64,000 nt of DNA from Nelumbo lutea. Its lineage: Eukaryota; Streptophyta; Magnoliopsida; Proteales; Nelumbonaceae. The stretch spans positions 105,733,583 to 105,797,582 of the forward strand of contig JAKGHH010000003.1 in the NCBI GenBank assembly GCA_022828595.1, read 5' to 3'. Within the stretch, counting starts at the first letter, position 1, and each line of letters starts with the position of its first letter. The notes beneath the pieces were generated by a model. The model was not told where the DNA came from, made no database searches, and worked only from the letters and a program-made list of their open reading frames with translations. Below are positions 56,459 through 64,000 of the stretch, in pieces. The position numbers and the translations under genes were made by a program.

Positions 56459-56695
56459 ATGAATCCATGTTTAACAAAATTTGACAGAAATGAATTTATC
56501 CATTGCAACGCCATAATTAAAGGACTCGAAGCTTTTGTATATGTTAACAAATGCTGTAATGGGCTTGCACAATCCCTCGCTAAACGAGGTTTGCAGGATC
56601 AGGGCAACTTCTTGTTCAGCTGTCTTGAATGGATCCAGTCTTTATCTTCATCTGATCTTCAAACCAAGATTGACTGGTTATCATTTTGTGTGTGA
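56459..56695 (+). pseudogene. LINE RNase H C-terminal remnant
   Basis: The frame ends with YVNKCCNGLAQSLAKRGLQ, matching the RNase H tail seen at 7772 ([12 protein letters not shown]). Upstream homology is weak. 5' truncated. Confidence 0.6.
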
Positions 56696-56949
56696 ATAAT
56701 TGGGAACATCTGGCAGCATACAAATTAGGGATGCAATTCAGGATGGGCTTTTGATAATTTTGAATGCACCGGGCCCAAATGGCACCTGTTAATAAGTATA
56801 TGAAATGTTCCTAATGCGGGGCTACAAGTATTGTGATATTGGTGCGAGGAACATTCTATGAATTGCAGATCTGGTTCCCTTGGAAAAGCTGCTAAAAGAA
56901 GCTTTTGCAAAAAGCCATACTTTTGATTTTAACTGGAACGAACGACACC

Positions 56950-57708
56950 TGAGAGGAAGGAGGAAGTAAAGGGTTCCCGGTGGGAATACTCCGATGGCTA
57001 AGTTAGAACTAAAGGAAATCTCAAAGAGAGTAGAGAGTAAGAGTGCTCCAAGTGCTTAAGCTTCAATACCTTTTCTCTGTGTGGGTTCGGGTTCTTTTAT
57101 GTTGGAGTCAGGTCAAACCTAGCATAACCGTCCTCGCCCTTGCCGTTACTGCTAGGGCAGGTGTGGCAGGCACAAGTTGCTGCCACAAACTGCCATTGCC
57201 AGGTACGGGCCTGACAGACGTGTCATGCCCTCCAGAGGAGGCAAACAGAATGTCGCCTAGCGAGGGATCAGAGCCTTGCCACTGGGTTCGGTGGGTACGG
57301 ATGTTAGACAGAGCTCCCCACAACTTACCGAGCTACTATGCACCAGACTATCTGGGGCAGGTTTGTCCCTGTACCGAGGTGCTGAGGTGCCTGCACTGGG
57401 GGGAGGGAGGACGATGCTACCCCGAGGTGCAGTCGGGACACTTAATCACGAGCTAGGGTGCTCCCCTTTCGGGAAGGGAGAGCTCCGGTCCTCTTAGGGG
57501 AGCTCGAGACCTTCCATACTTGGTGGAAGTCAAAATTGGCCAGGTGTCGGTCCTCGGCGAGTTGCTTAACTCGCCAAGTGGCCAGCGTTGGACTTGGCGT
57601 ATCTCTCCCATCGAGTTGCGGTCGTGTTGTCAGGCTGAGTTGTACACTGGGCCAGGTCATGTACATGTGTCCCTGGGCTACGAGGTCGGGCCAAATCGTC
57701 CTTCATCA
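56950..57708 (-). repeat. 3' LTR of the Tat element (lower limit approximate)
   Basis: The LTR start on the - strand is TGATGAAGGACGATTTGG at 57708, directly after a G-rich PPT (GGGAAGTGGGGGGCAAT, 57725-57709). The start is shared with the solo LTR ending at 24085. The lower limit (TGAGAGGAAGG at 56950) is a guess. Confidence 0.6.
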
Positions 57709-58015
57709 ATTGCCCCCCACTTCCCGTGCTGGGGGTGGTGACCCAGCGCGGAGAGTTCATGACGCGCTGGGTGGATTTGGCATGGTTCTCGTGCCATTCT
57801 GTTGGGTGGATCATTGGTCGGACCGCTCTAGCACTCGGTTCATTTGGAAGGAAGACCTTGGTCACGTACAGCTTACACGCGGACATCACACGATCTGGAC
57901 TTCGCGGACACCAAAAAACGCGCTAAACTAATTTTGCCTTGAGAGTCCCGCAGCCGGTTTTCTTGAGGACCGTTAAATCGCTTCAATCCTGGCAGTTGGC
58001 GCGCGAGCCCATTAG

Positions 58016-58025
58016 CTATAAATAT
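58016..58025 (+). promoter_or_regulatory. TATA box for the antisense ORF
   Basis: CTATAAATAT on the + strand, about 170 bp before the likely ATG at 58186, inside the element and pointing opposite to its genomic transcript. A canonical plant TATA in a GC-rich context. Confidence 0.55.
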
Positions 58026-58185
58026 CAGGGGACCTTGGTCATTTTCTTTCGCTGCAAAGTACCTTTCGTCTACCGTAAGCTGGCGTCTGGGGTCTTCATC
58101 TCGGGTCTCTTGGTCTGGTTGCATCGTTTTCCTGATGAGTCCCCGAGTTTCCCTTTCTCCTTTTTTCCTCAGTTCATTCCCTTCC

Positions 58186-60302
58186 ATGTCTAGCGGGGAC
58201 AATCTTTTAGACGAAGGTGTACCTCGGGTGGGGTGACCTTGCCGTCGCCCATCCTTCCCACGAGGCTCGGGTGACCTCGGGAAAACTGGCGTCTACCTCT
58301 CGTCGAGGTCAGGTGCCGGACTAGTTCGGTCCATCCGTCATGATGCAAGAAATGCTTCAACACCTTATCCAGCAATTCAACCTACCCCAGGAGTACTCGT
58401 ATAGTCTTCCCACCGGCAACTTCCCTTGGGAACACCGTCCATATGAGATCGTGATCTTCAGGGAACAACTAGTTGGCGGGCTTCGTCTCCCGCTCCACCG
58501 CCTTATTCCCGAGGTGTTGAGGCACTTTAGCATCACACTGGACCAACTCCACCCCAATTTTATTCGGAACCTGGTCGGGACTATCCCCCTCTGTTCCGAG
58601 CAAAACTTCTCTCTAGACGCAGATATCCTCTGCTCCATCCTGCTAATAAAAAAGAGTGCCTCTGGCGCTCCACCCGAGCACGGGCAGACCTACTACCTGT
58701 CCCCTCGCCCGGGTTTCAAAATGCTACACAAGTTCCTAGGCCTGGAAGCGGGACTACTTTGTAGTCTGGAGCAGTACGGAGTGGCCATTCCTTACCAACT
58801 GGAGTGTGACCACTCAAGCTCCCAGCATTGCTCTTAACCGGAAGACGTGAGAGACCTTTCATTCATGGGCTCAGGCCGGGTTCGATCACAGGGACTACAT
58901 TGCTGAAGAAAAGCTCATTCAAGCTGTTTTGAGCCCAAGTAGGTCGATTTCCACCTTAGCGTTTTGTTCAATCCGCCTAGTGTCTTCGACTTTTACTGAC
59001 GCCGAGCTCTGTTGCAGGTCCTATGGAGGAAGAGAGGATTACCAGTCCAAGGCTCCTCTGTTAGATGAAGAAGAGGAAGAAGCGGGCTGCCAAGAAGGCG
59101 CGCGTGGAACTCGATCTCCCGCAAGTCCCCTCCTTGGGGCCCGAGCTCCCTAATGCCCCTCCCGTGATAGACTTGGAGGGGGACTTACCACCTCGGGGGC
59201 CTAAAACGGCGGCAGAGTCGATCGTTGAGCCAGTTGAGGCTGGCGCTAAAGTCCCAAATCCCGCTGGGGCTGCTACCGAGGTCCCAAATCCTGTCGGGGC
59301 TGCTACCGAGGTTTCCGAGGGATCGGCCCATCATGTCGCGGATACGGCGACATCTAGCTCGGGGACTGAGGAGGAGGCAAAGAGCATTATGAATCCCGAT
59401 ATTAGCCTTAAAAGAAGTAAGGGGGTTGTTATCACCGCGAAGGTTGTAGATTGGGCCGAACTCTCTCCTAGTCAGCTCGGGGCCCGCGCTGCAACCCATG
59501 CCATGGTGGTGAGTTCACTCCCTAATAGCCACCTCCCTCTCTCCCTTCTTTCCTTCTTCTTTCTTTAGTACTGACCAACCCCCTTCTGCCAGGTGAACAC
59601 CGCTGTGCACACGCTAACCTTTTAGTCTGACAAACACTTGAGGCGTGCTTTGGCTGTTGAGGAGTCATCTCGTGCGGCTCACTTTGAGTTGAGGGTAGCT
59701 TGGGGAAAGATTCACCAGTTGGAAAGTGACGCTACTGCCCAGAAGAACTTTACCGAAGCCCTGCTGTTGGAGAAGGAGGAGCTGGCCTGCGAGAGGGATA
59801 GGCTGAAGGCCGAGGTGAACGAGCTCAGAGCGGGTCAAGAAGCCTTGAATCTCGAGGTGGAGAGTCTCAAGGCGTGTTAGAGGGCTTCGCAGCTTGAGTG
59901 CAGGGGCTCAAGAAAGCCAAGAGGGCCTTGGAGAACGAGGTGGAGTACCTCAAAGCCGACATTAAGTAGAAGACCGAGATCTTTGACAAAGCTCTCGGGG
60001 AGGCGAAGGCCCAGGCCGTTATCGGCTATGTCAGGTCGTCTAGATTTGACAACGTAATGTCGAAGGCCTACCATAGGGGGTTCAAGCTCGACAGGTGGTG
60101 GATAAGGCACACACACCCTGACCTTGACATAAGTGCCTTCACCACCTATAATATTACAGACGACATGGCCTGTTAGGTCGCGGATGACCCAGATTCTGAC
60201 GATGAGGGCGGCGACGAGGAGGCCGATACTACTGACCTGGCTGACACCCCTGAGGAGGCCCCCAAAGAGGCCCTGAGTAAGGTTGATAAGCCTTCTAAAT
60301 AG
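58186..60302 (+). pseudogene. Antisense extra ORF of the Tat element (Transposase_28-like, spliced)
   Basis: The likely start is MSSGDNLLDEG at 58186; a frame change and a stop follow, and the main frame resumes at 58340. That part contains IFREQLVGGLRLPLHRL, EVLRHFSITLDQLHPNFIRN and TYYLSPRPGFK. This is the pattern of the PF04195 'putative gypsy type transposon' domain. The next block (59018-59508) is basic then proline-rich (KKRKKRAAKKAR, twice VPNP.GAATEV) and ends at ATGGTG before GTGAGT. An acceptor CTGCCAG at 59592 restores the same frame. The last part is a coiled coil (LLLEKEELACERDRLKAEVN and neighbours) and an acidic tail ending DKPSK. Another acceptor (TGTTGCAG) precedes 59018. Stops near 59623, 59878, 59970 and 60172 make this copy inactive. 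Function is unknown; PF04195 is named by association, not by activity. Confidence 0.75.
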
Positions 60303-60977
60303 TTGTGTGCTCCTTGTATTCCCCTTTTCTTGTTTCTTTGTACTTGGGATTCTGTAATGAAATCATGTTTATGACCCAGATTCTGTAACGAAATCACATT
60401 TGTAATGAAATCAGATGTAATGAGATCACATTTCTTGTTTCTTTGTATTCTCCTTTGTGTGATTCACTTCTGCCGGAGTGTTTGCTTTATTTGAGCTGTT
60501 GAGTTAGTAAATTCAGTCCTTGAGGTGAGTGACCCTTTACCGTTGTCACCCCGAACTGTCTTCCTACACTTTAATAGGGGTGATCATCAGGTTTTAGCAA
60601 TGTACGCCGAGGTAGGCATAGTAAGACGCATGCCCAACCTGACTGCTTGGCTATTTAGGTTGGCATTTACCTCTAGCCACGTATACCAAGGTAGGCTAGG
60701 AGTCAGAAGGTCTGTTCTCGAAATGCCTTTGGTCTTTGGCGTGCTAAGCCTATGCTGGCGAGGCGGTAGAGTCATGTATAGCGCCGAGGTCTTCAGTTAA
60801 CCTAGCGCTTGACCCTTAGGCTGGAGGGAGTGACTCGTGGTCACACCAAATTATTTTCTTGGAGTCTGCCCCTGTTGAGGGGGTGACTGGACCTCGTCTT
60901 GCCGAGGTTGTCGCTTGTTTGGAAAATTGGCCCTAAGGCTAGAAGAGAGTGACTCGTGGTTCACTCAGTTCGGTGGT
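60303..60977. other. Tat element spacer between antisense ORF and integrase
   Basis: No coding sequence is recognised. It contains repeated GAGTGACTCGTGGT phrases (about 60826 and 60946) and CCGAGGT motifs like those in the LTR. Confidence 0.5.
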
Positions 60978-63900
60978 TCACGGGTAATATAGTCTTAGGT
61001 TGACAATATTCCATGCCCGAGGTACTTGTTTCCCTTCTAGGGTTTCGAGTTCGTATGTTCCTTCCCCGAGTACTCGCTTTACTCGGTAGGGTCCTTCCCA
61101 GTTCGGACCGAGCTTGCCAACACCGGGCTCAGGCACCATAACCTTGCGGAGAACTAGGTCACCAACACGGAGAGTTCACTTTTTGACATTGGCGTTATAG
61201 TACCGAGCTATCCTTTGTTGGTAGGCCGTGGTCCTAATGTACGTGAGGTCCCGTACTTCGTCTAGCAGGTCGAGGTTGGTACGTAGCTCGTCTTCGTTTG
61301 CTCTGTCTTTATATGCTTCTAGTTTCAGCGAGGGGACTTCAATCTTAGCTGGGATGACTACTTCAGTGCTGTATGTAAGGATAAAGGGAGTTTCTCCCGT
61401 GGCAGTCCTTTCCGTGGTACGGTACACCCAAAGTATGTTGGGTAGCTCGTCCGTCCATAGTCCCTTAGCTCGGTCTAGACGCGCTTTTAGTCCTCGAAGG
61501 ATAGCCCTGTTCGTAACTTCTGTTTGGTCATTCGCCTGAGGGTGCGCCACTGAGGTGAAGTTCTGCTGAATTCCCATGTCTCGGCACTAGTTTTGGAACT
61601 TGATGTCTTTGAACTACTTCCCATTTTCGGAGATTAGTACCCAAGGTAATCCGAAATGACACACTATGTTCTTCCAAAAGAAGTTCTGCACGTTCCGAGC
61701 TGTGATTGTCGTGAGAGGTTCGGCTTCGACCCACTTTGTGAAATAGTCCATTGCCATCACTTGGAACCTTCTTTGCCCTGTTGCAGGCGGCAATGGCCCG
61801 AGTAGGTCAATCCCCCATTGTGGAAATGGCCAAGGGCTAGTGAGGTATTTCAGGTCGGCGATAGGGCGGTGATGGATGTTAGCGTGCTTCTGGCACTTGT
61901 TGGATTTTTTGACAATCTCGGCCGCATCTGCTTTCATGGTTGGCCTGTAGTACCCCTGTCGTAGTGCTTTCTGAGTAAGGGCCCTGCCCCCCAAATGTCC
62001 ACCGCACAGGCCTTCATGAGTGTCGTGGAGGATGAGCTTGGTTTCCGAGGGTCGCAGGCAGCGTAGGTAGGGGAGTGTGTAGGACCTTCGGTACAGCCGT
62101 CCATCTATCATGACGTATTTGGCTGCCTGGCGCTCTACCCTCCTGGAGGCGTTATGGTCTGCGGGGAGGGCTCCATGTAGTAGAAAGCTCGTGAGTGGAT
62201 CAATCCAGCTTGGCTCTGCTTGAACTACGGGAGCGACCTCCTCTACCCCCTTGAGAATGCTAGGCTGAGGTAAGTTTTCTATATACACAATCCTTATGGT
62301 GTTGTCTCCCATGCTGGCTAGCCGTGATAGGGCATTGACCTCAATGTTCTCTGATCTTGGGATTTGCCAGATGAAGTGTGAGGGGAAGTTGAGCAGAGTC
62401 TCTCTCACTTTGGCTAAGTATGCTACCATAGTTGGTTCGCGAGCTTCGTACTCACCCAAGACTTGATTTACCATGAGCTGGGAGTCACTGCAGACAACGA
62501 TGTGCTTGGCTTTCACTTCCTTTGCAAGGTCCAGCCTGGCTAGCAATGCCTCGTATTCTGCTTCGTTGTTGGATGCCACGAACTCAAAGCGTAGTGCATA
62601 CTCCAACTTCACACCGCTTGGTCCGTACAGAATGATCCCAGCCGATTTGACGAGCCATCTACGTGAAGGATCCAAGGTTCATCATCCCAATTCGGGCTTA
62701 GCCTAACTAGGAGAGATGCCGCACTGGTTGCTACTTCATGGTGCTCGTGTTCAACCAGTCCAGGAACTCCGAGCTCTCTCGTACTGGGGGCCTCGTGTTC
62801 TACCGGTCTGGAGACTTCGGAGCTGAAGGTGCATTCTGCGATGAAATCTGCCAAGGCTTGGGCCTTGATAGCGGTTTGTGGTTTGTACTGGAGCTCATAC
62901 TCGCTGAGCTCAATGGCCCACTTTGTCAACCTTCCTAAGACCTCGGGCATGAGCAAAACTTGTCTCAGAGGTTTATTGGTGATGACAACAATGGTGTGAG
63001 CTTGGAAGTATGGGCGGAGCTTTTGGGCCGCTATAACCAGTGCATAGGCTAACTTTTCTATCTCTGGGTACCTCGTCTCTGCTCCCTGCAACACTTTACT
63101 AACATAATAGATGGGTCATTGGACCCGATCTACTTCTCTTATTAGTACTGAGCTGACCATCTCGTCACTCGCTGAGAGGTATAGCTCTAAAACATCACCC
63201 ACTTTGGGCCGGGTCAAGACTGGGATGATGGTGAGGTGCCTTTCGAGCGCGTCAAACGTGAGTTGGCACTCTTCAGTCAATTCAAAGCCTTTGCTTTTTA
63301 TGGCTTTAAAGAAAGGCAGACAATGGCCTGTAGACTTGGAAAAAAAAGTGACTTAGGGCAGCCAACTGGCCATTCAGCTTCTGGACCTCTTTTAACTTTC
63401 GGGGTGGTCTCATTTCTAAGATGGCCTTGATTTTGTCCGGATTGGCCTCAATGCCTTGCCGGTTGACGATGAACCCCAGGAATTTACCCGAGGTGACACC
63501 GAAGACACACTTATTTGGGTTTAACTTCATATTAAATCTTCGCAAGATTTCAAAGACTAAGTGTAAATCTGGTATTAATTCATTTGAAAACTGGGTTTTG
63601 ACGACCATGTCGTCTACATAGCACTCTACTTTGGTGCCAACAAGTGGCTCAAATAGCTTATTTACAAGTCTCGGAAAAGTAGCCCCAACGTTCTTCAGCC
63701 CGAAGGGCATGACCTTGTAGCAGTACAGGCGATTTTTTCCTCGTCAGTTGGGTCCATTGTTATTTGGTTATAGCTCGAATAGGCATCCAAGAAGCCCAGC
63801 AACTCGTGCCCCGAGGTTGTGTTCACTAGGCGGTCGATCCTGGGAAGTTGGAAATAGTCTTTTGGGCAAGCCCGTTTCAGGTCGGTGTAGTCGATGCACA

Positions 63901-64000
63901 TGCGCCACTTACCATTTGCCTTTTTCACCATAACGGGGTTGGCTACCCAGCTCGGGTAATGGACTTCCCTGATAAAATCGGCTGCAAGGAATTTCCCAAC
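60978..64000 (-). pseudogene. Tat polyprotein: RT, two RNase H domains, integrase
   Basis: RT starts at the window edge: VKKANGKWRMCIDYTDLKRA, GFLDAYSSYNQI, and after a frame break near 63720, MPFGLKNVGATF and CYVDDMVVKTQF (YVDD motif intact). Native RNase H follows (RYPEIEKLAYALVIAAQKLR, LRQVLLMPEVLGRL). Then a second RNase H has AGIILYGPSGVKLEYALRFE, ASNNEAEYEALLARL and VVCSDSQLMVNQVLGEYEAR. Integrase has the zinc-binding HDTHEGLCGGHLGG and CQKHANIHH, then WGIDLLGPLPPATG and SVAHPQAN. Where the family has SDNG the sequence reads SENG, followed by two stops (near 61617 and 61587). Other stops lie near 63109 and 61173. The C-terminus (GPNWEGPYRVKRVLGEGTYE) ends at 60978. Confidence 0.92.

Larger units (their letters stand above)
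56950..64000 (-). mobile_element. Tat-lineage Ty3/gypsy retrotransposon, 3' half
   Basis: On the - strand the order is RT (window end), native RNase H, a second RNase H, integrase, an untranslated spacer with an oppositely oriented ORF, PPT and LTR. A second, archaeal-type RNase H and an antisense extra ORF are hallmarks described for the Tat group. The 5' LTR, gag and protease lie beyond 64000. Pol is broken by stops and frameshifts. Local GC is clearly higher than in the rest of the window. Confidence 0.88.

Noticed and set aside
57458..57931. 157-codon frame on the + strand in the Tat LTR
   Set aside because: It lies in the GC-rich LTR where long frames arise on both strands. No family motif.
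1..64000. CRISPR arrays, bacterial operons, riboswitches or a phage-like system
   Set aside because: The window is plant nuclear DNA. The tandem repeats seen have two copies and no regularly spaced unique spacers.

Overview
The window is nuclear DNA of a flowering plant, probably a dicot with a medium to large genome. It holds three intron-containing host genes of plant type, L1-type LINEs, Ty1/copia and Ty3/gypsy elements, many short DNA transposons with 8-bp target duplications, and AT-rich spacers. I cannot name the species.

Layout. 1-14.5 kb: the 3' two-thirds of a PRL1 (Prp19-complex WD40 protein) gene on the + strand. Twelve exons encode the last 344 residues. Its introns hold a chromovirus LTR-retrotransposon remnant, five LINE remnants, hAT-type MITEs and several tiny A-tailed insertions. 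14.5-26 kb: intergenic, with a hAT-like element, a tRNA-derived SINE, MITEs, a Tat-type solo LTR and one doubtful small ORF. 26.26-28.5 kb: a complete five-exon gene for membrane-anchored UDP-xylose synthase (UXS), whose first intron looks like a U12-type AT-AC intron. 31.6-53.0 kb: a gene for the core spliceosomal protein SmD2 on the - strand. It has only 108 codons but is spread over about 21.4 kb. Its introns carry a 1.7-kb hAT element, two related MITEs, four LINE remnants, another hAT MITE, a whole 5.5-kb copia element nested in a LINE, and a retropseudogene of ribosomal protein S16 (uS9). 53-57 kb: repeats, no gene. 57-64 kb: the 3' half of a Tat-lineage Ty3/gypsy element on the - strand (RT, two RNase H domains, integrase, 3' LTR). 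Between integrase and LTR it carries an oppositely oriented, intron-containing ORF with its own TATA box.

Function. PRL1 and SmD2 are both spliceosome proteins and UXS makes the xylose donor for wall polysaccharides; I see no sign that they form a functional cluster. Most of the window is transposon-derived, and all autonomous-type elements seen here are broken by stops or frameshifts. The most useful observations are the AT-AC intron, the inflated SmD2 gene, the antisense spliced ORF of the Tat element, a copia element whose target duplication implies a non-CA LTR end, a series of ultra-short tailed insertions, and a set of hAT elements whose exact 8-bp duplications fix their ends.
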